Shown: positions 50,013 through 58,773 of the stretch, piece after piece
How the letters are laid out: every line of letters starts with the position of its first letter
How positions within the stretch are numbered: the first letter of the stretch is position 1
DNA from: Shewanella inventionis
Lineage (GTDB): Bacteria > Pseudomonadota > Gammaproteobacteria > Enterobacterales > Shewanellaceae
Length of the DNA stretch: 64,000 nt
Direction: 5' to 3'
NCBI RefSeq assembly: GCF_014641855.1
Contig: NZ_BMII01000004.1
Coordinates: forward strand, 123,060-187,059
The notes under the pieces: model-generated
Told to the model about the DNA's origin: nothing
Database searches by the model: none
The model's input: only the letters and a program-made list of their open reading frames with translations
Position numbers and translations under genes: made by a program

Positions 50013-51752
50013 ATGATATTTACTGTTGATAATGTGGTGGAGAAAAACCTACCAAATGTGCACAGCAAACCCTGGTTAGCCACGCCAACCAAGGCGATGT
50101 TGCGTTATTTACTCCACGAAAAACAATGTAATGACATAGCCAATGAACACGCACATTTATCGGGAGTGGACTTTGTTGAGCAAATTCTTGCCTGTTTAAA
50201 CTTTACTTACAGCGTACCTAATAACGAAGTTGAAAATATCCCCCATGAAGGACGTGTTGTGATTTATGCCAATCACCCCATTGGCTCACTTGATGCGTTA
50301 GCGTTAATCAAACTCATTAGCCAGGTTCGCCCAGACATTAAAGTGGTGGCCAATGAATTGCTTATGGCCATTAAACCACTGCACTCAATTTTACTGCCGG
50401 TGCGAAATATGACCGGTGGTACGCCAAAGCAGCATTTAGACGAAATACACCACCACCTTAAAAATGAAGGTGCAGTGCTTATCTTCCCATCAGGTGAAGT
50501 GTCTCGCTTACGCCCAACAGGCGTAACAGATCTGCATTGGCACTCTGGTTTTTTAAAAATGGCACGCGCCTGCAATGCCCCGCTACTTCCAATATATGTC
50601 GATGCAAAAAATTCAGCCACATTCTATGGCGCATCAATGATATATAAACCTCTCGCAACCTTGCTGTTAGTCAAAGAAATGTTCAAGCAAGTAGATCAGG
50701 TGATGCCGGTGCGGATCGGGCAATTAATTGCAAAAGAAGTGGTTAACAATCAAGATTTCCCGTTAAAAACCAAAGTCAAATTGCTTAAAAACCATTTATA
50801 TCGGATCGGAAAAAACCGCAGCCCATTATTTACCACTCAAAATGCCATTGCTCACCCAGAAAAGCGCAGCGAATTACAGCATGCATTATCTCAATGCGAA
50901 TTACTCGGGCAAACCCAAGACAACAAACAAATCTACCTGTACAAGCATCAACACAGTAGCGCCATCATGCGCGAAATTGGCCGTTTACGTGAAATCGCTT
51001 TTCGTGCTGTAGGTGAAGGAACGGGCAAACGTAGAGATACCGACAAATACGATAATCACTACTTACACTTAGTACTATGGGATAAAGATGATTTAGAAAT
51101 CGTTGGAGCCTATCGCTTTGCCAGTGCAAAAGAGTTACATGAAAAGGTGGGCGAAAACGCACTTTATAGTCAATCATTGTTTGATTACAAAGAGAGCTTC
51201 ACACCTTATTTCGACCAGGGATTAGAACTTGGCCGTAGCTTTGTACAACCCAAATATTGGGGCCGCAGAAGCCTAGAATACCTTTGGCAAGGTATCGGTG
51301 CATTTTTAGTAAAACACCCTCAATATCGCTATTTATTTGGCCCGGTATCATTAAGTGACAGCATGCCGTTGCAGGCAAAAGAAATGCTCGTGTTTTTCTA
51401 TCAACATCACTTTGCCACCGACGAAGTGCTAGCCAGTTCATTTAACGCTTATCAATTTACGCCACAAAGAATCGAGCAATTACAGCAGATGTTTAGCGGT
51501 AGCGACTACGCAGAAAACTTTAAAATACTTAAACGGACGTTAGCAAATATGGCAGTTTCAGTCCCCACGTTATTTAAACAATATGGTGAGCTGTGCGACA
51601 ATCAGGGTGTTAAATTTTTAGACTTTGGTATTGATCCAGAATTTGGCGATTGTATAGATGGCTTAGTCTTGGTGGATATTCACCAACTCAAACCCATTAA
51701 ATATCAAAAATACCTGGCAGGTCATTTGCCCGCAGGGCAAATAGCCTCTTAA
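50013..51752 (+). CDS. olsF: Bifunctional acyltransferase, OlsF-like (PlsC-type O-acyltransferase + OlsB-type N-acyltransferase)
   Basis: A 579-residue two-domain protein. The N-terminal half is a PlsC-type acyltransferase: catalytic NHPIGSLDA (HX4D, about residue 88), LPVRNMTGGTPK and FPSGEVSRLRP. The C-terminal half (about 320-560) is a GNAT/hemolysin-like OlsB domain with REIAFRAVGEGTGKRRDTDKY, YRFASAKEL and LGRSFVQPKYWGRRSLEYLW. This order and size fit OlsF, which makes ornithine lipids on its own, with the C-terminal half adding the amide-linked chain and the N-terminal half the ester-linked chain. The actual amino acid head group is not shown by the sequence. The ATG at 50013 has AAGGATAAGG upstream. 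Confidence 0.87.
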   Translation: MIFTVDNVVEKNLPNVHSKPWLATPTKAMLRYLLHEKQCNDIANEHAHLSGVDFVEQILACLNFTYSVPNNEVENIPHEGRVVIYANHPIGSLDALALIKLISQVRPDIKVVANELLMAIKPLHSILLPVRNMTGGTPKQHLDEIHHHLKNEGAVLIFPSGEVSRLRPTGVTDLHWHSGFLKMARACNAPLLPIYVDAKNSATFYGASMIYKPLATLLLVKEMFKQVDQVMPVRIGQLIAKEVVNNQDFPLKTKVKLLKNHLYRIGKNRSPLFTTQNAIAHPEKRSELQHALSQCELLGQTQDNKQIYLYKHQHSSAIMREIGRLREIAFRAVGEGTGKRRDTDKYDNHYLHLVLWDKDDLEIVGAYRFASAKELHEKVGENALYSQSLFDYKESFTPYFDQGLELGRSFVQPKYWGRRSLEYLWQGIGAFLVKHPQYRYLFGPVSLSDSMPLQAKEMLVFFYQHHFATDEVLASSFNAYQFTPQRIEQLQQMFSGSDYAENFKILKRTLANMAVSVPTLFKQYGELCDNQGVKFLDFGIDPEFGDCIDGLVLVDIHQLKPIKYQKYLAGHLPAGQIAS

Positions 51753-51854
51753 GTTGCCCATTAATTTACCGATTACGATGTTGTTGTAGAGCGTTAAATG
51801 ATTGTTACGCTATTATTTATCTGATATAAAAAGATAAATGAGCGGGAGTCACCT

Positions 51855-52325
51855 ATGACAACATCGACAGATCCATTAGCACAAGCAACAGATCAAGCAG
51901 CGCAATCAACTTCTCGTCATATTTGTGTCGCAGATATTATGATAACCCGTGTTGTGACCATTGATATGGATGACAGGTTGTCATTGGCTAAAGAGATTTT
52001 CGATAATGTTAGTTTCCATCATTTGTTGGTTCTTGACGAAGATGACAAGCTGAGTGGGATTTTATCTCACCGTGATTTTTTACGCGCGCTTAGTCCTAAC
52101 CTCGGGACTGCGGCTGAGTTAATAAGAGATACCGAAACCCTTCAAAAACGTGTCCATCAAGTGATGAGTCATCATCCTATTACCATTGCGCCTCATTGCA
52201 CTATTAATCAAGCAAGCAAACTGATTTTAGACCACGACATTGGCTGTCTTCCGGTCTTAGAAAACAATCGCATTGTGGGTATTATTACCTGGAAAGATCT
52301 ACTTAAGGCATATTGCAGCACGTAA
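51855..52325 (+). CDS. CBS-domain pair protein
   Basis: A 156-residue protein composed of two CBS motifs (about residues 30-85, VADIMITRVVTIDMDDRL ... LSGILSHRDFLRAL; and about 95-155, QVMSHHPITIAPHCT ... IVGIITWKDLLKAY). Such stand-alone Bateman modules bind adenine nucleotides and regulate a partner. No partner is fused, and the flanking genes do not name it. A GCGGGAG ribosome site lies upstream. It is separate from the CBS protein of the DUF1538 operon. Confidence 0.9.
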   Translation: MTTSTDPLAQATDQAAQSTSRHICVADIMITRVVTIDMDDRLSLAKEIFDNVSFHHLLVLDEDDKLSGILSHRDFLRALSPNLGTAAELIRDTETLQKRVHQVMSHHPITIAPHCTINQASKLILDHDIGCLPVLENNRIVGIITWKDLLKAYCST

Positions 52326-52633
52326 TTTTACCAAATCATATTGCCCAACAGCACATACAAATTACACAATCTAACTCACACTGCAACTTGACTGTGCAAT
52401 CACATTCACCTGTCTAATCACAGTTAATTTGCAACTAAAATTTTAAAAATAAATATTCCTTTAACCAGCAATAACATAAGTGAAATTATTAAATTGTTCA
52501 TATTTGTGTGCTGGAAAATGTCACATTGCTCTGCTTTTATTAGTGTATTAAGGATATCGAACCACGTAAAACCTTAACATCGCAAAGTTTGTATCGGTAA
52601 TTTAGGCAGTTATCATATGGAAGGATAAACATT
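52326..52633. other. 308-bp gene-free region
   Basis: No coding frame, terminator or clear palindrome. It should hold the promoter of the next small gene. Confidence 0.4.
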
Positions 52634-52978
52634 ATGATTAAATTTTCTTACCTACTCAATCAAGACAATATTGAGTTACAAGCAAGCAATTGGTGTGGCC
52701 TAGAACGGGTGTATATTAATGGCAAGGAAGTCTCACGCAAATTTAATTTTGGCTTACAAAGTATGCATGATGTGCTACTCGACAACGGTAAAAAATGCCG
52801 TTTTCAACTCATCACCGATCCGCAAACCTCATTAGTGTCTTGCCGTATATACAAGCAAAATCAACTGGTGACCATTTTAAAACAAGGTAAACAACAGCTA
52901 CAAAAAAGCCAGTTCATCATCGAATCTGGCTTTGTGGTTGTGTGTGTGGGTATGTTGAGTATGTATTTATTAAGTTAA
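52634..52978 (+). CDS. Hypothetical protein with C-terminal membrane anchor
   Basis: A 114-residue protein with no recognised domain. The first about 90 residues are soluble, with alternating beta-like segments (LLNQDNIELQASNWCGLERVYINGKEV; GKKCRFQLITDPQTSLVSCRIY). The last about 20 form a single membrane helix (SGFVVVCVGMLSMYLLS), suggesting a tail-anchored inner-membrane protein. AAGGATAAACATT precedes the ATG. It lies convergent to the TPR-TonB gene. Confidence 0.72.
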   Translation: MIKFSYLLNQDNIELQASNWCGLERVYINGKEVSRKFNFGLQSMHDVLLDNGKKCRFQLITDPQTSLVSCRIYKQNQLVTILKQGKQQLQKSQFIIESGFVVVCVGMLSMYLLS

Positions 52979-52998
52979 TCAATACTCAATGTGGCTTA

Positions 52999-54111
52999 TC
53001 AGCCTAAGGTAAAGTCTAAACGCACTGTAGAAGTGCCCTTTGCCGGTTTTCCATCGACAAATTTAGGCGCATAACGCCACTGGCTTAGCGCCTCAATTGA
53101 TTCTTTTTCAAACAAGCTACCGCCTTTTGACTCAAGCACCTGTGGCGATTGAACAAAACCTTGCTCATCAACGGTAAATTGTAATTTTACCCAACCACTT
53201 TTACCACGAGATACATAAGACATGGGGTAATCCGGTGGGGTTCTAAATAAGGGCGTTTGCTCTTGTTGTTCACTCCATGGCGTCATTTTACCAATAGCAA
53301 CACAATGCTCAGTAGCTTTGTCTCTCTGGCCTCGCTTTTGATAAATATCAACCAATAATGCATGAGCACGCAGCTCATGCGGATGACTATAAGGCAATGC
53401 TTGATATTGTTTTATCACCTCAACTAACGCATCGATTGCTTTTGTGTGCTTGCCCATTGCTTCATTTAACGCCCCATAAAGGTATGTTGCATTAACACGC
53501 TTTATTGCATTTTCTGGTAACTTGCTGACATAAATTTCGTAAGCATCAACAGCGAAATTTCTCACAGTTCGTGTATAAAACTCAGTACCCGTTAAGCGGT
53601 AAAATGCCAAGGTTTTCACTTCAGCTACGGTGAGTTCATGATCCGACTTTTGGGCAATCTCAATCGCCTCAAACAACACTTTATTGGCATAGGCATCGTC
53701 AGCTGTGGTTTGTGCGACACCAATCAAAGGATCAATGATGTCAATGTCATTTTCGGTAAGCTGTTGACGATAAACACCTAATGCAAATTCAAATAATTGC
53801 TGAGCTTTTTCCACCTGATTGTCTTGAACCACTCTGCCACTATTTTTTTGCTTCGATTGCTCAACAATGGCGTTAGCCCAGTTTATGGCTAACTTAGCGC
53901 TGTCAAGGCTATCGACGCCAAATTTTACCGCGCCAAGTTCATAAGCTTGCCTGGCATAGGTGATAATGTCTGTTTGGTTATTGGCTTTAACAGCCTGGTT
54001 GTACTCTTGGTATGCGTGTGAGAATCCCGCCGGATCGGTATCTGTTGGTACAGCATTAGCCATCTGACTGACAAAAATACTCACCACCGATAAATGTAAA
54101 AATGTATGCAT
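52999..54111 (-). CDS. TPR protein with C-terminal TonB domain
   Basis: A 370-residue exported protein. A signal peptide lies near the N-terminus (residues 1-20, ending MANAV), TPR-like helices cover about residues 25-270, and a TonB C-terminal domain occupies about residues 280-368 (PDYPMSYVSRGKSGWVKLQFTVDEQG; EALSQWRYAPKFVDGKPAKG). There is no TonB-type membrane anchor with a Pro-rich spacer and no exbB/exbD nearby, so it is probably a periplasmic protein using the TonB fold for binding, not an energy transducer. The ATG at 54111 was preferred over a TTG at 54120 by its spacing to AAGGA. Confidence 0.85.
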   Translation of the reverse strand: MHTFLHLSVVSIFVSQMANAVPTDTDPAGFSHAYQEYNQAVKANNQTDIITYARQAYELGAVKFGVDSLDSAKLAINWANAIVEQSKQKNSGRVVQDNQVEKAQQLFEFALGVYRQQLTENDIDIIDPLIGVAQTTADDAYANKVLFEAIEIAQKSDHELTVAEVKTLAFYRLTGTEFYTRTVRNFAVDAYEIYVSKLPENAIKRVNATYLYGALNEAMGKHTKAIDALVEVIKQYQALPYSHPHELRAHALLVDIYQKRGQRDKATEHCVAIGKMTPWSEQQEQTPLFRTPPDYPMSYVSRGKSGWVKLQFTVDEQGFVQSPQVLESKGGSLFEKESIEALSQWRYAPKFVDGKPAKGTSTVRLDFTLG

Positions 54112-54326
54112 GGGTATCAATTCCTTTTTGTGTTTTCCCTATACTCAAATCACTTAATAGATAATCAGATCGCTCTACATCAATGCCGTTTTATGACTGA
54201 GATCTCGTTACCAAAAATTATTGTAATCAATTTGTTGCCAAATATCTAACCTACGTCAAACTGAAGTAAAGGTGCTTTAAACAGCAATATTTGTATTCCT
54301 TAATAACGGTTTAACAAGGAGATTCA

Positions 54327-55064
54327 ATGTCAGCCATTGCTAAATTGATGCAAGCCATGTTAGCCAGTTTCAAAGATCTTATTCCTATTATTCTCGTTGT
54401 TAGTTTTTTTGAAATATTTGTCCTTCATCAAGCGCCTGCAGAGCTGGGTTCTATCCTTGTTGGTTTAGTCTTTATTGTTTTGGGATTAACATTTTTTGTG
54501 TTTGGTTTAGAAATGGGGTTATTCCCCATAGGTGAATCATTAGCAGAAGCACTCGCACGTAAAGGCAGTGTTTTTTGGTTAGTGATTTTCTCATTCTCAT
54601 TGGGATTTGGCACCACATTAGCAGAACCAGCACTAACAGCTGTGGCTAACGAAGCGGCACAAGTTGCCGCTAATGCTAGGGCGATTGAGGCCAATGAGCA
54701 GGCCATGAGCACTTACGCGATGGGACTGCGAATTACAGTGGCCATTTCGGTGGGTCTGGCCATTTTGCTTGGGGTTGTGCGTATTCTTAAAGGTTGGCCG
54801 ATTCATTACTTAATTATTGGTGGCTACATAATAGTGATGATCCTCACCAGCTTTGCCCCGGCCAATATTATTGGTATTGCCTACGACTCAGGTGGCGTCA
54901 CCACATCAACCATTACAGTGCCCTTAGTGACTGCATTAGGTGTGGGGCTTGCCAGTGTGATTAAAGGCAGAAACCCGATGTTAGATGGTTTTGGATTGAT
55001 AGCTTTTGCCAGCCTCAGCCCAATGATATTTGTATTAATCTACGGCATGGTATTTTTAAATTAA
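54327..55064 (+). CDS. umpA: DUF1538 membrane protein, first subunit (UmpA-like)
   Basis: A 245-residue polytopic membrane protein with about six to seven helices. It carries the DUF1538 signatures [35 protein letters not shown] and the highly conserved [17 protein letters not shown], followed by [21 protein letters not shown]1538 pair (UmpAB) from Halomonas was reported, as I recall, to act as a two-component Na+(Li+,K+)/H+ antiporter. This gene starts an operon with a second DUF1538 gene, a PII protein and a CBS protein. AAGGAG is placed 6 nt before the ATG. Confidence 0.9.
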   Translation: MSAIAKLMQAMLASFKDLIPIILVVSFFEIFVLHQAPAELGSILVGLVFIVLGLTFFVFGLEMGLFPIGESLAEALARKGSVFWLVIFSFSLGFGTTLAEPALTAVANEAAQVAANARAIEANEQAMSTYAMGLRITVAISVGLAILLGVVRILKGWPIHYLIIGGYIIVMILTSFAPANIIGIAYDSGGVTTSTITVPLVTALGVGLASVIKGRNPMLDGFGLIAFASLSPMIFVLIYGMVFLN

Positions 55065-55088
55065 TAACGCGTTACCACGCAACTAGGA

Positions 55089-55862
55089 GTGCGTTTGTTT
55101 CAAGAATTGCTCACGACACTTTTACTTACAGCCCGCGATGTCATCCCCATTGCGGTGATTTTGTTTGGCTTTCAGCTTGGGGTACTTAAACGCCCAGTAA
55201 ACCAGTGGCGCAAAGTGCTGCTTGGATTTGTGTATGTGATTATAGGATTAACCTTTTTCTTAGTCGGTTTACAGCTCGCACTCTTCCCCATTGGCGAAAG
55301 CATGGCAAACCAATTAACCACCAGCGAGTTTTTACACCCAAATGGCAGCAAGGCACCTTTTATTTGGCAAGATTATTTTTGGGTATATGTGTTTGCCGCT
55401 GCTATTGGCTTTAGCACCACCATTGCCGAGCCGTCGCTCATAGCAGTAGCCATTAAAGCCAATCAAGTGTCTGCAGGCACCATTGGTATTCAAGGATTGC
55501 GTATTTCGGTCGCGATTGGAGTGGCCATTGGGATTACCTTAGGCTGTTTTCGTATTGTGGTTGGCGATCCCATTCATTACTACATTATGGCCGGTTACGT
55601 GATTGTTGTTATTCAAACCTTTTATGCACCTAAAATGATTGTACCTTTGGCATATGACTCAGGCGGCGTAACCACTTCAACCGTCACCGTGCCACTGGTT
55701 GCTGCATTAGGTCTTGGGCTTGCCACCAATGTTGAAGGCCGAAATCCACTCATTGATGGTTTTGGTTTAATCGCCTTTGCCAGCTTATTTCCGATGATCA
55801 CCGTAATGGGTTATGCCCAAATCGTTGATTATTTATCTAAACGTAAAGCGATTAAGGAGTAA
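55089..55862 (+). CDS. umpB: DUF1538 membrane protein, second subunit (UmpB-like)
   Basis: A 257-residue paralogue of the preceding protein with the same three signatures ([46 protein letters not shown] and [17 protein letters not shown]). It is likely the other half of the heteromeric transporter; in some bacteria the two halves are fused. The start is uncertain: a GTG at 55089 is inside an AGGAGTG sequence, and the TTG at 55095 has better spacing. It is followed after 3 bp by the PII gene. Confidence 0.9.
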   Translation: MRLFQELLTTLLLTARDVIPIAVILFGFQLGVLKRPVNQWRKVLLGFVYVIIGLTFFLVGLQLALFPIGESMANQLTTSEFLHPNGSKAPFIWQDYFWVYVFAAAIGFSTTIAEPSLIAVAIKANQVSAGTIGIQGLRISVAIGVAIGITLGCFRIVVGDPIHYYIMAGYVIVVIQTFYAPKMIVPLAYDSGGVTTSTVTVPLVAALGLGLATNVEGRNPLIDGFGLIAFASLFPMITVMGYAQIVDYLSKRKAIKE

Positions 55863-55865
55863 CCT

Positions 55866-56216
55866 ATGCGCTTTAAACTGATCGTCGCTTTTGTCGACGA
55901 AGACTGCACAGACAACGTGCTCGACGCTGCACGCCTTGCTGGTGCCACTGGTGCCACGGTTATTAATCATGCACGAGGTGAAGGCTTAGAAAAAAAGAAA
56001 ACCTTTATGGGCCTTACGTTAGATGTGCAGCGAGATGTCATTTTATGGTTAGTTGAAGAACATATGTGTCGACATATTTTAGAGACCATCTCAACAGTTG
56101 GTGAGTTTGACACTAACTCAGGTAAAGGTATTGCTATTCAAATTGATGTTGAAGATGCCGTAGGTGTGGCTCATCAGGTAGAAAAATTAAGTAAAGACAT
56201 TGAGGATCAAATATGA
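55866..56216 (+). CDS. Atypical PII family nitrogen-regulatory-like protein
   Basis: A 116-residue protein with the PII ferredoxin-like fold: N-terminal strand MRFKLIVAFVDEDCTDNVLDAARLAGATGATVIN, a short T-loop region (GEGLEKKKTFMGLT) and a C-terminal GKGIAIQIDVEDAVGV strand. It lacks the T-loop tyrosine that is uridylylated in GlnB/GlnK and has a basic KKK patch instead, so it is not a classical nitrogen sensor. It lies 3 bp after umpB and overlaps the CBS gene by 4 bp (ATGA), implying a stoichiometric partnership with the DUF1538 transporter. Confidence 0.87.
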   Translation: MRFKLIVAFVDEDCTDNVLDAARLAGATGATVINHARGEGLEKKKTFMGLTLDVQRDVILWLVEEHMCRHILETISTVGEFDTNSGKGIAIQIDVEDAVGVAHQVEKLSKDIEDQI

Positions 56217-56602
56217 GTAGTAGAACCCCTACCCGTAATCGCGATGTGATGAATAACCGCTTCGCTATGGTGGACGGCATGCACACTGTTGCGGAGGCCA
56301 TCCAAGTGGCCATAACTAAAAATGTCAGTATTTTGGTCGTTGATAAACGCAATGAGCATGACGAATACGGTATGGTATTAATGAGTGACATCGCCCGTAA
56401 GGTTCTGGCAAAAGACAAATCACCAGAGCGAACTAACATTTATGAAATTATGATAAAACCGGTGTTTTCGGTACCTGCAGATATGGATGTGCGCTATACC
56501 GCAAGGCTCTTTGAACGCTTTAACATTAACAAAGCTCCGGTTGTAGAAAGCGGAAGTATTCTTGGGTTTGTCACCTATGACGATATAGTCTTAAAGGGAT
56601 GA
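56213..56602 (+). CDS. CBS-domain pair protein of the DUF1538 operon
   Basis: A 129-residue protein of two CBS motifs (about 17-70, FAMVDGMHTVAEAIQVAI ... YGMVLMSDIARKVL; about 80-127, IMIKPVFSVPADMDVRYTARLF ... ILGFVTYDDIVLKG). CBS pairs bind AMP, ADP or ATP and gate transporters. Its ATG overlaps the PII stop by 4 bp. With the PII protein, this puts two potential adenylate sensors beside the transporter. Confidence 0.9.
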   Translation: MSSRTPTRNRDVMNNRFAMVDGMHTVAEAIQVAITKNVSILVVDKRNEHDEYGMVLMSDIARKVLAKDKSPERTNIYEIMIKPVFSVPADMDVRYTARLFERFNINKAPVVESGSILGFVTYDDIVLKG

Positions 56603-56813
56603 TCAACACGACCTCTTCATAATGCAAATGCTAAATTCCCAATTAATGTAAAAATGGCTGTTTCATGGTTTACGGTTGGTTGAGAATTTCCGCCAGCCAA
56701 GATAACGGACAAAGGTTTTAACACTATGCATTGGATTTTTTAACCAATGCCCGTTTTTAATCTGTAACCTGTAAAACGCTTTAAACACTATATAAAACAT
56801 TAAGTGATTACAG

Positions 56814-58535
56814 CTAAACTGCGTCCTGCTGAGCCATATCTTGGGGTTGTGATGTCAGTGTATCAGGGGCTGAAATATCACAAACAATATTACGTCCGCT
56901 ATTTTTGGCCTGATATAACGCCTTGTCAGCCAATTTAATCAGTTCTTCTAATTTTTTCATGTGGCAATGATACTCAGCCACGCCAAAACTGGCCGTGACA
57001 GATAACACCCCACCTTCATGAAATACCGCAATGGCTGCTATTTTTTCACGAATATCGTTGGCAAATTGCATCGCTGCCAATTTAGAGGTATTGGGCAAAA
57101 ATAAAATAAACTCTTCACCGCCCCATCGCGCCAGCACGTCGCTTTTTCTTGTATGTTGTTTTAATGTGTTAGCAATTGTTTTAAGAGCCAAATCTCCTAC
57201 TGCATGGCCATATTGATCATTAATGGTTTTAAACCAATCGATATCTAACAGGATCATGCTAAATGGTGTTTGCTCCCTTACGCCCAACTCCCAAAGCGGT
57301 GTGGCATTAACAGTAAAAGCCCGCCGATTATACAAGCCTGTTAAGTGATCATATTGAGCAATGACTTCTGCGGTAATCCGCGCCTTATCAACCTCTTTTA
57401 AATTAAACGCTAATGCTAAAGCTAAAATCGACATTTCAATTAACATACCTATCTCAATACCATGAAATAAAAAGGTATTGTATGGAATAGCCCCCCAGGT
57501 TGTTGCCGCCGAAAAAGCCGCTCCTCCAGCCCCGAGAAAAACCGCTGGAATAAAAAATTTAACCATAACATGGCCATTTTTTAACGCTAGCAACCCAAGG
57601 CTGATAAAAATAACCACTAAACTCGAGGTCAACGCCACCCCAATATTCACCGCCAATAGTTGATCGCCATAAATGAACACACCCAACATAAGCAATATTA
57701 GCGAAGCATAAATGAGATGATTCAAGCGATATACACGAGGCAAGTAGGTTTTTAACTTCAGAAACTCAAAGCAAAATGCAATGCCAAAAAGAATGTAACA
57801 GTATAGAAAAAAGATCATAGCCCAACGTTGAACAAATAAAGCCTCCGGCCAGAACAATTTAAAACCATGGCCTGTATAAGCAACATTTAAGCTCAAAAAA
57901 GAAAGCAAATACAAAGAGTAATAAATATATCGACTGTCTTTTAAACTAACAGAAAGTACAATGTTGTACACCAGTAGCATTAAAAACGCGCCGTATAAAA
58001 AACCATAAAAGTAATTATTAATTTCTAAATTACGTTGGATCATTTTTTCTGTGGTCAAATACAGAGGGATCAATAACGGGTCTTTTGACTCAAACCTAAT
58101 TAACACTTGGGTTAGGCCAGGCTTAAACTCATAAGCTTCGGATATCATCCGTGTTTGAGAGCGACGCGAACTAAAAGGAATTGTGTCACCGGTAAAGACA
58201 TTTGCGACTAACTTATTTTGCCGAACAAAGTAAAAGTTAGCACTGTCTAACCAGGCTGAATCAAGATAAAAAAACTTTTTTATGGGTAAATTAGATGCAT
58301 TGTTAATTAACACAGAAGTCCAAATCACATCACGAGTAAAACCAAAGCTGACTTTACCGCCATGATTTGGGACAAAATCACCTTGCCGATAACGACTCAG
58401 TGCTTCTTCAAACGACACATCGCCACTCGTAACCTGTAAAATAGCCAATTGCTGGCTAATGAATAACTCATCAGCAACATTTGTTAATTCAACAGGTTTA
58501 CTTGCAACGTAAAAACTGCAAAAAAATAGTAACAC
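56814..58535 (-). CDS. Diguanylate cyclase with 7TMR-DISM sensor
   Basis: A membrane protein of at least 573 residues that makes c-di-GMP. A periplasmic 7TMR-DISMED2 extracellular domain (about 20-160, FVPNHGGKVSFGFTRDVIWTSVLI) is followed by seven membrane helices (about 175-375) and a GGDEF domain with RWGGEEFILFLP near residue 475, plus YDHLTGLYNRRAF at its start. The RxxD inhibitory site is not obvious. The start is doubtful: the GTG at 58535 truncates the signal peptide. An ATT codon at 58550 with AGGG 8 nt upstream gives MRHLLVLLFFC, a better signal. Confidence 0.88.
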   Translation of the reverse strand: MLLFFCSFYVASKPVELTNVADELFISQQLAILQVTSGDVSFEEALSRYRQGDFVPNHGGKVSFGFTRDVIWTSVLINNASNLPIKKFFYLDSAWLDSANFYFVRQNKLVANVFTGDTIPFSSRRSQTRMISEAYEFKPGLTQVLIRFESKDPLLIPLYLTTEKMIQRNLEINNYFYGFLYGAFLMLLVYNIVLSVSLKDSRYIYYSLYLLSFLSLNVAYTGHGFKLFWPEALFVQRWAMIFFLYCYILFGIAFCFEFLKLKTYLPRVYRLNHLIYASLILLMLGVFIYGDQLLAVNIGVALTSSLVVIFISLGLLALKNGHVMVKFFIPAVFLGAGGAAFSAATTWGAIPYNTFLFHGIEIGMLIEMSILALALAFNLKEVDKARITAEVIAQYDHLTGLYNRRAFTVNATPLWELGVREQTPFSMILLDIDWFKTINDQYGHAVGDLALKTIANTLKQHTRKSDVLARWGGEEFILFLPNTSKLAAMQFANDIREKIAAIAVFHEGGVLSVTASFGVAEYHCHMKKLEELIKLADKALYQAKNSGRNIVCDISAPDTLTSQPQDMAQQDAV

Positions 58536-58641
58536 CAGTAAATGTCGAATAGCGAATACCCTAGCAATTTATTTAATATTAGATTAGCCCCAGATGTTAT
58601 GTTTGTCTAACCATTCAGTGTCAGTAAATACAAGCATTTCC

Positions 58642-58773
58642 TTGGGCCATTTTTACTGCGTTATCGACTATTTATATAGAAGTACTACACATCAAAGTCT
58701 CTGCCGAGCAGTAGCATATGTGAATAATGTTCAACAATTTGGTGCAAAAAAACCTTGAACAATCAACAGGTCC
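58642..58773. repeat. Diverged right half of the MITE-like element
   Basis: Near-identical to 19673-19790 in its first 60 bp (GGCCATTTTTACTGCGTTATC, then AAAGTCTCTGCC) and related at its end (CCTTGAACAATCAACAGGTCC against CCTTGAAAGATCTACAGACCC). The left half of the element is missing. Its last bases supply the stop codon and final residues of the LysR gene. Confidence 0.72.
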
